A stretch of 64,000 bases of DNA from Sorghum bicolor (lineage: Eukaryota; Streptophyta; Magnoliopsida; Poales; Poaceae), in assembly GCF_000003195.3 (NCBI RefSeq), contig NC_012876.2, forward strand, positions 47,859,276 through 47,923,275, read 5' to 3'. The position numbers and the translations under genes were made by a program. Below the pieces are notes generated by a model that saw only the letters and a program-made list of their open reading frames with translations, was not told the DNA's origin and made no database searches. Positions 20,946 through 33,078 of this stretch are shown one piece after another. Numbering within the stretch: position 1 is the stretch's first letter; the number at the start of each line of letters is the position of its first letter.

Positions 20946-23900
20946 TGTCACAGAACCGACCAAATTATAAGAGTTCAAGTGTAGAAACGATCGACAAGCA
21001 ATGAAGTTTCCAAACTTGAGCCCATATAATCCCGGTAGTCAATTGAAATCACGAAGGACTTCAAACCAACTTGCAACAAACCAAGATCGTAATAGTTCAC
21101 CATAAACACAACGAATGTTACAAAGTCATACATTACCGTCGAAGCGGCACCACATCGGAGTCTTAAGTGGTTACAACACTTGTCCAAAGTAGCGGAAGCA
21201 AAATAGTTACACACACATTCCAAAGTTCAGTTCATAAGTTTGAGTTACTGCCAGAGTCTACACCATCCTTCCAAAAGCAACAGGTACGAAGTTGTTAGAG
21301 AACCGTGCCCAACGGTTAGTCCTCATCCCCAGCGGGATGGAGACAGGTCTTGCAGAAACCGTCATAGAACATGTCATCTGCAACAGGTGGGAATAAACCC
21401 TGAGTACGAGAATGTACTCAGCTAGACTTACCCGTCTAGTAAAACATAAAAGACACCAAGGATCATGCAAGGCTAAGATATAAAAGTAGAGCTGGTTGAC
21501 TCGACATTTTTGCCAAAAGCCTTTATTAAGACTACACAATGTAAGAGCATCATATTTATTTATCATCAGCCTACCACTAGATTAGCACCTGTACTACAAC
21601 ACATCACCTGATTATTACAAGCAATAATAACCATATCAAGTTCATCATATGTTCTTCTTGCTATCATCATTATCTTGAACCAAGTTCATTAGTGGATGCT
21701 ACGTTTGCCGCTGCTCTGTCAAGTTCTCACTAACCGGGAGAGACGGCGATTCGAATCAAATTCCTATCCAGCTGGAGGGTTATTCCTAGCACTCACCCAA
21801 GCATCCCCCGTCGGAGAGCCAACGGGTCACCTTTGGTACGACTCAGGAATCGCGGCTCCGATCAGCGCCGCACTCCTAGGGCTACCACTCTGGCAGGGAG
21901 GTCAGGAATTTTAACTCACCTGCCTTTGGGCTTACGCCAATGGTCCCCCGCACACCGCACATCCTCCGGTAGTGCGCACTTTATACTTGCCGGTCTTCCG
22001 ACCTGAGTCATACTACTTGGCTTCGCGGTCGGAACGAGTTATCCGGCCAACTAAGTGTCAGGCATGCGTTCAACATGACAAGAGGACGTACAACAATCGG
22101 TCCTTAGCTGCCACAGACGGAGTTACTACAAACTTGTAAAACTCCGCCCGGCTTAAGTCAAATTAATCAGGTTCCATCCACGGTAGCACATATAGACCAT
22201 CGTGATCCGACATAACCCTACATCGCGCAGGTGACAGGATATCACCCGACTTCTACCGATTTAAGCATGGCTGAGCTGCTACTCGATACTAACTCTATAA
22301 CCAGGTAGTGGTAAGGTATCTGGACAAGGATTGAGTAAAATGCAGCAAAGATTTCATCACAACTCCTATACTTAATGCAGCAATAGATATGACATATCAA
22401 GTAAACTTTCCAAAATTAAAAGGGAGGCTTAGAATGCTCCGGGGCTTGCCTTTCACGAACGAGGCAGGCTTGTGACTTGGGCACTCAACCTCTTCTTCTG
22501 GCTCCTCGGGTCCGACTTGCTGGACCTCCACCTCCTGGCTGCCTTCCTGGCCTTCGGGGTTCGCTTGGAGCTCGAAGGAAACTGCCACGTCTGGTGCACC
22601 TATTGCATGCCCGGTGAATGAGAAGACGTGCATACACAAGAATGAATGCTTGATAACATAATGGATTCACTGGGCACCCATTTACAGAGTAAACTTCTAA
22701 GTTAACTTACAAGAAAACCACATGAATAAACAAACTAAACAAGTTAACTTATAACAGAAAGCACATAAACAGATCAGCTCAGTAAACAAACCATAACTAC
22801 TGCTACAAAGGTCCAACACACTTAAGTGAGGACATTCTGGAAAGCTTATGAAATTGTCTACAAATCGTCTTTAAACATCACAGCAAGATTCATACCTTAA
22901 ACCAGTCAATTAAACAAAATTCCAGGTTCTGTCCCAGAAAAACAGAGAGCACCTATTTCTGGAACCTAACTTGGAACAGCCATAACCTCTAAACTACTAG
23001 GCCAAATCATCCCAAATTTAAACCACAGCTAGTTCAACAAGTTTACAACAACTTTGATTTAGATAAGATTCTCAGAAAACCAAATTATCATTAAACAAAA
23101 GTTAAATTGCTCCCTTGCTGTCCAGAACAGCCTTTAACCCTATAATTAATTATTTGATGACATAACCAAAACACAAACCATGCCAACCACATGGCTTATG
23201 AGCACAAGCATATCACAAGGTTACCAGAACATCAGATGATAACCCTCAAACATATACTTAACAAGGCATTTATTAACTAATTCTAGAAAAGAGCATAATT
23301 ACAAGATATCAGTCAAGATGCTCAGAAAAATCTACAAAAATTACAGAAGCACAAGGATAGCATCAAAGTATCACCATAAAAGTTTCAGAGCAATTGCACA
23401 TACCAAATTAAAGATATACATTTACCATGCAGCTAGGTGCTTATTTCATAAATTGGAAAACATGACTTGTATATTGCCAAACAACAGATTTCAGATTATT
23501 GACACGAGGAATGCCATAAACAGGTTTACTACCAAAGTAGAGCACCAGCATAAGTACCAATTATTTTATATAATTTAATCAAGGAAACAAGCCACATTTC
23601 AATCATAAATTACATATCAAAGTTGCATTAATCCAAAAATCATCAAATATTTATCATAACGTTCTAGTATCACACAGAGGCTACCATAAAAATTTCATGG
23701 CAAACTAAACAGTATAACCAGAGATATGAATTTATCCATGAATAACAAGATTAAATCCTTAATAAATATTTTCCCAGAAAACATGATTTATTTTATATTT
23801 TTATTAAAAACTAGCCATCTCAACGAATACCACAAAATTGGTTTCACAATTTTTGGATCTCAGAAACAGGAGATATGATTTTTGCAAGAAAGCCAAAAAT

Positions 23901-25527
23901 CAGGATTTTGAATAAAAGAAAAGGAGGGAAGGAGAGTGACGCTGACAGTGGGTCCCAGCTGTCAGGTTCTTCTTCCTCACGGCCGAGGCGACTTTCGCCG
24001 GCGATTTCTCCACGACGGCGTGGTCTCCGGCCAAACCAAGGGCACCAACATGATCCCCAGATTCCAGCGACTCGATTGATCCCACTTTTCCCACGACGGA
24101 GCCACCGGAAGGGGCTCACCGTCGACGATGGCGGCTCGGCGGAGGTGCTCGGCGTTACGCCAGAGCCCTCAGGCCGGTAGAGCGCGACCTAAGACCTTCT
24201 ACAGCACCAGCGAACTACGGCGGAGCTTCCTAGGTACGCGGCTTGGCTTGAAACCTCGTGGAACACGCTGGCCACGAGAGCGCTCATCTCCGGCGGAAAC
24301 ACGGCGGCGCTGTGCATCGTGTCCGGCGACGGAGAGCTCGGTAGAGCGTCCACCAAGTGGCGCAAACACAAGCTAGAAACCTAAGCAACCTCTAGGACCT
24401 AACCAGAGACGACGAGAGGCTTCATAGGGCTCGGCATTGGGCTCGCCGGAAAAGATGGTCATGGCGACCCGATTTGGGGGAAGAAGGGAACGACGGCTCA
24501 CCGGTGGATTTCACGGCGAGGTGGTGGGTGGAGAATGGAGAGCGGGTCACGGTGGAGCTTTGGGTGAAGTTTGGTGAGCAATGGCACAGCAAGAAACGCG
24601 CGCGAGCTCGCCGGAGTTTGCTCGCGATGGAGAGCTCACGGCGGCCGCGTTTCTGGCGAGAGGGGTGAGGCAGAGAGGAAGTGGACGCGTCCACTCTGCG
24701 CGGGGCGACGCCGTGGACTTCATGCACGTGATGGGAGCTGACAAGCAGGGCCGGAAATGGCGTACGGGCGACAAATGTCGCCGTTGCTCTGCCGCCGGTC
24801 GGCCACGTCGGCGAGCTCCAAATCGATTCAGACAAAACGATGGCCGACTGACAGAGCTACTTTGACGACGATTATCTCCTAAACCAGCGCGAACCAGGAG
24901 ATGATGTAGTTGATAAAGTTGGAGTACTAGCCGAGATCTACAACTTTGCCAACTGGAGCAAAAGCTAGATCGGCCTGGATTGAGAGATACAGAGTTTCCA
25001 AAATCGATCGAGCAAACTGGTTTCGTTCCAAGACTTAGAAATTTTTCTAAGTGTTGGAAACAGCCCCCAATCTGCCTTATGGGTCACTTTTGAGCTATTT
25101 GTGGTCATTTTCATGAGATGGCTATAAAACAACTTTTGTTCCTTATAAAATTTGCTACAACTTTGCTGTAGGATGTTTTGACATGCAAACATTTTATGCA
25201 ACACTTTTTAAAAGCCTAAGCAAAAGAGGTTTCTAGGGCCTATTTACACAAGTATGACTTAAAGGCATATTTTGGAGAAGTGATCAACATGAACATTGTT
25301 CCCAAGGTTAAGTTAAGCCTAGATAAACTAATTACCAAAGCATAGAGCATAAACACAAGCATGGTTCACTCAAACATAAGCATAGGAAGCCTATTTAAGC
25401 AATTTAAAACACAATTTTGCAAAGAATGACATGGCTCAAGATAGATGATGATCATGATATGCTTTGGGTGGATGATGATGCTCATGCTATGCACATGATC
25501 AATGCAACCATAACACTGGGTGTTACA
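20946..25527 (-). repeat. 3' LTR of element B (4582 bp)
   Basis: Runs from TGTCACAGAACCG to GGGTGTTACA, a reverse-complement relative of 57233-61795. In element orientation: AT-rich start, a GC island (about 24860-23930), an AT-rich stretch, the conserved multi-hairpin module (22110-21696), and the splice donor (21432-21426) with its hairpin (21421-21400). Short ORFs in the GC island (for example 24371-24189) are also open in C but are not convincing genes. Confidence 0.9.
21696..22110 (-). repeat. Conserved leader module in LTR B
   Basis: About 415 bases that match G (51379-51790) and C (60632-61046) at well over 90 percent by eye, although the LTRs are otherwise much less alike. It contains inverted repeats such as GCCGG/CCGGC and GCGGC/GCCGC. 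It lies upstream of the splice donor in element orientation, consistent with a structured RNA leader. Confidence 0.7.
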
Positions 25528-25563
25528 GCCCTCCCCGCTAACAAAAATCTCGTCCCGAGATTT
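25528..25563 (-). promoter_or_regulatory. Polypurine tract and adjacent hairpin of B
   Basis: The minus strand reads GTTAGCGGGGAGGGC directly before the LTR. Next to it is the hairpin AAATCTCG/CGAGATTT with loop TCC (25545-25563), identical to the one in element A. Confidence 0.75.
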
Positions 25564-25569
25564 GAAAGC

Positions 25570-28500
25570 TTACTGATTTTCGAAGAATGTTTTGTAAACT
25601 TCTCTTAAATAATCCTCCGTCTCCCAAGTAGCATCTTCTTCCCCATGGTTACTCCACAAAACCTTGTAGAACTTAACCACACGATTACGAGTCTCCCGTT
25701 CCTTGTGATCAAGAATCGCTACGGGTTTCTCCTCATACACCAGATCTAACTTCAACTTGATATCTCGAACTTCCACTCGTTCCTCCGGTACACGAAGGCA
25801 CTTCTTTAATTGTGATACATGGAAGACAGGGAAAATAGCTCGAAGCGCAATAGAGAGTTGAACTTTGTACGCCACATTCCCTTTCTTTTCGAGAATCCGA
25901 TAAGGTCCCACATAACGAGGTGCAAGCTTTCGCTTGACTCCGAACCTTTGTACACCCTTCATCGGAGACACCTGGATATACACATGGTCACCAACTGAAA
26001 ACTCAATCGGCTTCCTTCTTTTGTCGGCATAACTTTTCTAACGAGCTTGAGCAGCTTCCAGATGTTGCTGGATGGTACGGACTTTCTGCTCTGCTTCGTT
26101 CACGAAATCGATGCCATAATACCTTCGTTCTCCGGCTTCTACCCAATTCAACGGGGTTCGACACTTTCGACCGTACAGGGCTTCAAATGGAGCCATCTTG
26201 ATACTCTCCTAATAACTATTGTTGTAGGAGAACACAGCTAATGGCAACCACTTAACCGAAGAACCTTTTGAACAGAGAGCACATGCCCTCGACATGTCTT
26301 CTAGGATTTGGTTAAGACGTTCAGTTTGACCTGCTGTTTGGGGATGATAAGCAGAGCTACGGACTAAATGAGTACCAATTTGCTCATGCAGACACTCCCA
26401 AAAACGAGCAGTGAACTGCGGTCCACGATCGGATATGATAGTTCGAGGCACACCATACTGACGAACAATGTGCTCAAAATACAGTTCTGCATATTAATGT
26501 GGACGATAGTCAGTTTGAACCGGAATAAATCGAGCAACCTTGGTCAAATGATCTACAATCACCCAGATAGAGTCGTAACCCTTAACAGAAGTTGGGAGTC
26601 CACTGATGAAATCCATGCTGACTTCTTCCCATTTCCAACCAGGAATTGACAAGGGTTGAAGCAAACCAGCTTTCATGTGAACAGCCTTCACACGACAACA
26701 ATAGTCACAACGAGCGACGAAAGCAGCGATCTCCTTTTTCATCTTTGTCCACCAAAACAAAGGTTTCAGATCCTGATACATCTTGCTACTACCAGGATGA
26801 ATAGACAATTTGGATGATTTCGCAGCTCGCGGTCTTTAGGAACCACAAGTTGATCCTTGAACCAAAGAATTCCGTTCCCATCGACCCAGAAATGCTTTGT
26901 TTCTTCTTCCTTCATTTTCCTTTTTATATGGTGGATGCCTACATCTGTTTGCTGCAATTCGATGACTCGATTGCGAAGAGCACTCTCCAAAGAAATCTGG
27001 TTGAGCACAAGTGGATGCATAAGATGTGACAACAACGGATCTTCCACTTGGATTGAGTGACAGTGCGCCTTCCGACTCAAGGCGTCCGCCACCACGTTTG
27101 CCTTGCCCGGATGATAGTGCACTTGTAGATTATAATCTTTAATCAACTCAAGCCACCTTCGCTGCCGCATGTTCAGTTCAGGTTGAGTGAAGATATACTT
27201 GAGGCACTTATGATCGGTGTAGATATTACACAGATTACCCAGCAAATAGTGCCTCTTGATTTTCAAAGCATGAACAACTGCCACCAATTCTATGTCATGA
27301 GTAGGGTAATTGACCTCATGCTTTCGAAGTTGGCGCGAGGCATACGCGATAACGCGACCTTCCTGCATCAACACACAGCCTAAACCAATGCCTGACGAGT
27401 CACAAAAGACATCGAAGTGCTTCTCGATATCAGGCTGGGCTAGAACAGGAGCTGATGTCAGCAATGTCCTCAACTTGTGGAATGCCTCTTCACACTCAGG
27501 CGTCCACACAAACTTCTCATCCTTCTCAAGCAGCCGGGTCATAAGCTTGGATATTTTTGAGAATTCAGGAATGAATCGACGATAATATCCAGCCAGACCA
27601 AGAAAACTCCGAACCTCGTGTACCGAAGTTGGAACTTTCCAATCCAGCACTTCTTGCACCTTAGCCGGATCCACTGATATTCCTTCTTCAGATAAGACAT
27701 GGCCCAAGAAAGGTACTTTCTTCAGCCAAAACTCGCATTTGCTAAACTTGGCATAAAGCTGATGTTCGCACAAACGCGACAATACTATACGCAGATGCTC
27801 TGCATGCTCCTCTTCATTGCAGGAATATACCAAGATATCATCAATGAAGACCACCACAAACTTGTCCAATTCGGGCATGAACACCGAATTCATGAGATAC
27901 ATGAAGTGAGCAGGTGTATTTGTAAGACCGAAGGACATGACGAGATACTCATACAACCCATACCTCGTCGAGAAAGCTGTCTTGGGCACATCTTCAGGAC
28001 GGATCTTTATCTGATGGTACCCAGATCGCGAATCAATCTTGGAGAATACTTTAGCTTTAGACAACTGATCAAACAAGATATCAATGCGAGGAAGAGGGTA
28101 TTTGTTCTTGATAGTCACCGCATTTAGGGGACGATAGTCCACACACATGCGCAAAGATTGATCCTTCTTCTTCACAAAGATAGCCGGACATCCCCAAGGA
28201 GACGAACTAGGACGGATAAGACCCTTCTTCAACAACTCATTCAGTTGGGTCTTAAGCTCAGCTAATTCGTTGGGTGGCATTCTATAAGGTCTTCTAGAGA
28301 TAAGAGCGGTACCTGGAATCAACTCAATTTTGAACTCCACATTCCGATCTGGAGGAAGCCCGGGTAAATCATCAGGAAACACGTCCGGAAACTCACACAC
28401 CACCGGAATGTCCTGAATAGCCTTAGATGTAACTGCATTTACAGTGCTACGGATTTGAATATCACGAGGGAGTTGCACTAGAAATGCCTCCTTGGTATTC

Positions 28501-29416
28501 GGGTCTTTCAACATCACTACACGAGTGGTGGTGTCGATAAGAACTCCGTTGCCACTCATCCACTTCATCCCCAGAATTACATCTATGCCCACACCGGGTA
28601 GGACAACCAAATCAGCAAGAAACTAACGGCCTTCCATTTCCAGAGTTGCCCCCAAAACCACTTGATTGGTGGAAATATCATTTCTCGCAGCACTAATACA
28701 ATAACTGCCCTTATCAAGTGTAATTGCCTTGAGATTATGCTTAGACACAAATTCAGAACTCACAAAAGAATGCGATGCTCCTGAATCAAAAAGCACAAGC
28801 GCATCATGTTGATTGATCAGAAACTTACCAGCCGTAACTACCTCACTAGCAGGGATTGCTTCTATAGTAGTGTAGTGAACACGCCCCTGACGGACGTTCC
28901 CCTGGTTGACGTTCTTTGGCGGGTAAGGACAGTTGCTCTGCCAATGCCCGGTCTGATTGCAGTTCCAGCACGGACGGTTGGCAGGTGGAGTCTTGGCATA
29001 GTTGGGACCCGTGTTGCCCCTAGGAAGAGCAATAGAGTACCCTTGCGAAAACCCGTCTTGGCCTGATTCTTCTTCATCGGAGGGCGGTATCGCTGGTTAG
29101 GTGTTGGAGCGCGGAATGGTGGCTTGGCTGCCACTGGAGCCTTGGACTGAGATGACCCTGTCCCGGCCTCAAAAGCCCTCTTGCGAGTCTTGGTCGCAGA
29201 GTACACAGTGTTATAGTTCTCTTGAGTGAGAGCATCACTGACAAACTCATTGAAAGTTGCACACTTAGTGCGGCCCATTGTCTTCAGCAACTTGGGGCCC
29301 AAACCCCGCTTGAAACTAGCAATCTTTTTCGTCTCCGTGTTCACAAACTCAGGAGCATACCTCGACAAATGATTGAAAGCATGCAAATACTCCTTCAAAG
29401 TCTTGTTGCCCTGAGT
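25570..29416 (-). pseudogene. Decayed gag-pol of element B
   Basis: Read from 29416 leftwards: the second half of gag (HAFNHLSRYAPEFVNTETKK), a frameshift near 29050 into the frame with the knuckle CWNCNQTGHWQSNC, protease [10 protein letters not shown] near 28780, a TAG at 28624-28622, then RT (FIDDILVYS) and RNase H to about 26810. A frameshift there leads to integrase pieces (26808-26494, 26451-26209), split by stops at 26495 and at SYNNSY (about 26208), and another near 26040. The last piece (25983-25570) holds the GPY-like region and a chromodomain (YKVLWSNHGEEDATWETEDY). Several stops look like CAG to TAG changes. The N-terminal half of gag is cut off by element D. Confidence 0.88.
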
Positions 29417-29878
29417 TGTGGGGGTATAAACCCCTATACCCTTACGGCTGGACTTGGGCCAGGAGGCTTGGCCCATTACGAGACGAGTCCAAAGCTTGAT
29501 CCGACAACCTGGAGTTCCGCGCAAGGAGACAAGATGTGGAGATCAAGCAGGATTCTGGTCGGTTAGAATAGGAATTGATATCGAATTATCCATGGCAATT
29601 GTAACCGACTAGGATTAGTTTCCAGATCTGTAACCCTGCCCTCCAGACTATATAAGGAGGGGCAAGGGACCCCCCTAGGACACATCATATTCTCTCAACA
29701 CAAATCAATACGACCAGACGCAGGACGTAGGTATTACGCCAACTCGGCGGCCGAACCTGGATAAAAAGCTTGTCCGTGTCTTGCGTCACCATCGAGTTCG
29801 TAGTTTGCGCACCGTCTACCGATAAACTACTACCGTGGGTATACCCCAAGGTAGACTGCCGACTAGCTTTCGTCGACA
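29417..29878 (+). repeat. 5' LTR of element D (462 bp)
   Basis: TGTGGGGGTATAAACCCC to CTTTCGTCGACA, followed by the primer site. TATATAAGG at 29649-29657 is a clear TATA box. A perfect 7-bp inverted repeat (GGGTATA 29422-29428, TATACCC 29435-29441) opens the LTR. The 3' partner is not in the window. Confidence 0.85.
29649..29657 (+). promoter_or_regulatory. TATA box in D's LTR
   Basis: TATATAAGG followed by a GGGGCAAGGG stretch. Transcription would start about 30 bases downstream, near 29680. Confidence 0.65.
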
Positions 29879-29879
29879 G

Positions 29880-29897
29880 TGGCGCGCCAGGTAGGGG
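29880..29897 (+). promoter_or_regulatory. Primer-binding site of element D
   Basis: TGGCGCGCCAGGTAGGGG, one base after the LTR. Element E has the same site. This form is usual in grass Tat-type elements and is commonly assigned to an arginine tRNA; I did not verify the tRNA. Confidence 0.8.
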
Positions 29898-29926
29898 GTG
29901 TGCGTGCAACTTTTCTGGCGAACAAG

Positions 29927-32900
29927 ATGGTCACGATCCCAGCTTCCGCGACCGTGCCCGAAGGCCTCACGTTCACCGTCGGCCAGATCACGTGGACGAC
30001 GTGCAGCGGCGGCTTCGCGACCACGGTTCCGAAGGAGATCCAGATCCAATCTGAGATCACGCCGTCTCCGACCACACGCATGACGGCACCAAGCGCCCGA
30101 CCACCGCTCCCACTCTACAAGGGAAAGGTGATCGACTGCTCGGACCTCCTCCAAGCGCTCGATCGCGCTGACTCCAAGCTACTCGAAGTCTCCCAACTAA
30201 TAGATGGAGTTCTGTGCCGGCCCAACCAAGCTGCTCGAGCGGATTTTTCGAAATCCCGCCGGCCAACTCGTGTCGCCACACACGAACGGCTGGGAACGTC
30301 CCTGACGATAACCTCAACCCCCTCAGGACGATCCGTCGAGCTCAAAAAGGAAGACTATCCTCGCGGCCTGAACAACTCGGCCTCTGTTTACTCACAGCAT
30401 GTCCAATCCGTTTTCAGCAAGGCGGGTTGGTCGCCGACAAGGAACAATCGTCACCATGTCAACATGGTGACAATCCGAGAGCTACGGGACGGCCAGGTTT
30501 CCAGCACCAACTCAAGCACCGGCTCCGTCCCCACCGAGGTTATAAACACCGAAGACGAGGGCTACGACCTGGATTTTCCTTCACACCCCCCGGGTTTCGA
30601 CCGATTCCCGATATTCCCCCCCCCCGGCGAGGGGATATTGTGTTCAATGTCAGCGCCGACGAACCGGCTGTTGACGGAGAAACAGATGACCAGAGGCAAC
30701 TCCGCGAACAGCGTAACGCCGATCGCGCCCGACGGCGTGCGGACGAGCAACAACAGATGCCACCAAGTAACCTCAACGATGCCTTTGACATGGTCGGGGA
30801 CCAGCCAGTCTACAAAACGCCAAGCGCCAACGTGGCTGTCGCCATGGCCAACCTGGATCGGCTTCCTGACACCCCCGAATGCCAGGGAGTCCGGACCAGC
30901 ATCCGAGCACACCTGATCGCCGCAATGGGACAGACAGCCACTCTGCTCAAGAGAGTCCAGGACGTCTCTTACACGGAAGCCGCCTCCGACCAGACTAATC
31001 GTAGCCAGGTCTCACCCAGCAGGCGTCACCGCAGCCGCTCCCCCGACAACCGTCGAGGGGACTCGCGGCGCGACGATAGTGGTCGGGACACCGCTGGCCG
31101 CCGCAAACAAATTCTTCTTCATGGCATACGCGGCCAAGAAGAAGATCAACACAGGGATCTCCGCCACAACATCCCTCCCAAAGATGCCCAGGACCGCATC
31201 AACAGGCGCGCCGCAGAGAGAGCAGTCCACGAAAACCTGCGCCGCATCGAGTACGATGCGACCCACGGTCCCCCGGGCCTAAGACAGTTCTCCTCACACC
31301 TCCGCCAGGTCGTGTGGCCCCGCAATTTCAAGCTCGAAAAACTTAAAAAATACGACGGCAAGGAAAATCCAGAGAACTGGATCACTCTCTATGAAATCGC
31401 CGTCCGATCAGCGGCAGGAGATGAGCACGTCATGGCTAACTACTTCCCCGTAGTCCTCGACCAGGCTGGTCATCAGTGGCTTCTCGGCTTGCCCGAGGAC
31501 TCCTTCGACTCTTGGGAAGAGCTACGCCAGGCTTTCATCGACAACTTCATCGCCACATGCGAGCAGCCCGGAAACAAGTACGACCTTGAAAGGATAAGAG
31601 ACAGGAAGAATGAACCTCTGCGCGATTACATCCGACGGTTCTCGGATATGCGCCTCAAAATCCCGAAGATTTCTCATGACGAGGCCATATCAGCCTTTAT
31701 CAAGGGCTTGCGTTTCCATGAAGCGCTGAGGAACAAGCTGTTGCGTAAACGCCCATCAACGGTAGCAGAGCTCCTCGCCACGGCTAAAAATTACACCGAT
31801 GCTGATGACGCAGAAAAACTAATCCGAGACGATGCGAGAGGCCCCGACCAGCCTTCCCGGCGAGATGACGGTCGTGGTCGCTACGACAACAGAAATCACC
31901 GCCGCTCTGACAACCGCGATCACCGAGAGGGTTGGGATCGGCGGCGCGACAGCCGCGACGACTTCAGAGGAAAGCGCCCTCGCGAATACGACCACGAAGT
32001 AAATACGGTTAAACGTCCCAATGGACGACGGGACTACCAAGACGACTACAACAAAACGTTGAAGGGACCGTGCCAGCTACACCCAAAGTCTAACCATACC
32101 ATGGAAGAGTGCCGCGTCCTCAAAAGTATCTATACACGGCGGGCCGCCCAAGAGGACTCCGCCAAGAAAAATAACAAGCGCGACGGGCACGACCACGAAG
32201 ATGAGGATGAGGACCAAGACAGGGACCCCCGACACCAATACGTCAGCCCCACCGACGTGGTCCACTCCATTTTCGGGGGCAAGGTCTCCACTGAGTCCAA
32301 GCGAGAAAGAAAGCTGTTAAAGAGAGCCTGCCTCAACATAGACAGCACGGACGGGCTGATCGCAGATCCGAAATTTCCCGCGTGGTCCCACAGGGAGATC
32401 TCGTTCAGCAGGAAGGATCAGTGGGCCGCTATCCCAGAGCCGGGTCGTTTCCCACTGATTCTTGATCCCTGCATCAATAGCATCAGATTCGAGCGCGTGC
32501 TCGTGGACGGGGGAAGCTCCATCGACATCCTCTTCCGCAACAGCCTGCCCGCCCTCAAGATATCACCGGCACAACTAAAGCCTTACGACGCCCAATTCTG
32601 GGGGGTTTTGCCAGGTCAAAGTTCGGTGCCCCTCGGACAGATAACATTGCCTGTCCAATTCGGCACATCCGATCACTTCCGGACGGAGTTCATCAACTTC
32701 GTAGTCGCGGATTTCGACGGGACCTATCACGCCATACTGGGCCGCCCATCGCTGACAAAGTTCATGGCAGTCCCGCACTACTCATACCTAGTCCTTAAGA
32801 TGCCCACGGAGAAGGGTGTCCTAACCGTCAGAGGCAACGTCTACACCGCGTACACCTGCGAAGAAGAAAGCTTCAAGATCACCGAGGCAATCGACCTCTC

Positions 32901-33078
32901 AATCCGCATGGCGGAAACAGCAAACCAAGCCGCACAGCTGCCTCCCGACCAGCTCCGATTACCTGAGCAGGAGACAGCCAGAAAGAACTCAAAATCCAAG
33001 GAATACAAAGAAGTGCAGCTGGTCGAAGGCAACCCCGAGAAGACAGCCCTCATCGGGGCTAACCTGGATCCAAAATAG
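29927..33078 (+). pseudogene. Gag-protease of element D, frameshifted
   Basis: Begins at ATG 29927 (MVTIPASATVPEG); an in-frame GTG further upstream overlaps the primer site and is unlikely. The reading frame changes near a run of ten C at 30616-30625, after which the frame that reads through to 33078 takes over. Domains in order: a low-complexity N-terminus, a retrotransposon gag domain (LEKLKKYDGKENPENWITLY), an arginine/aspartate-rich segment, a CQLHPKSNHTMEEC zinc-binding-like motif, and protease with VDGGSS (GAC at 32505). It ends LDPK then TAG (33076-33078); the same stop position is seen in E. Confidence 0.85.

Larger units (their letters stand above)
20946..29416 (-). mobile_element. 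Tekay-like LTR retrotransposon B, 3' part
   Basis: Minus-strand element inserted in F's integrase: 3' LTR (20946-25527), polypurine tract, and decayed pol and gag up to 29416, where element D has inserted. Candidate target duplication on the left is GTTTC (20941-20945); the partner is outside the window. Its LTR is the same family as C's by eye, and its pol is chromodomain-type but distinct from A's. Confidence 0.88.

Noticed and set aside
21696..21914. A 72-codon ORF, antisense to the element, open in LTR B and also in C (61046-60828)
   Set aside because: It lies in the module that is conserved at the base level on both strands, its start is not kept in G, and amino-acid changes are as frequent as expected from base changes.
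24189..24371. A 60-codon ORF in LTR B's GC island that is also open in C (58391-58573)
   Set aside because: Only a few base differences separate the two, C lacks the ATG, and several of the changes alter the protein; no sign of coding selection.
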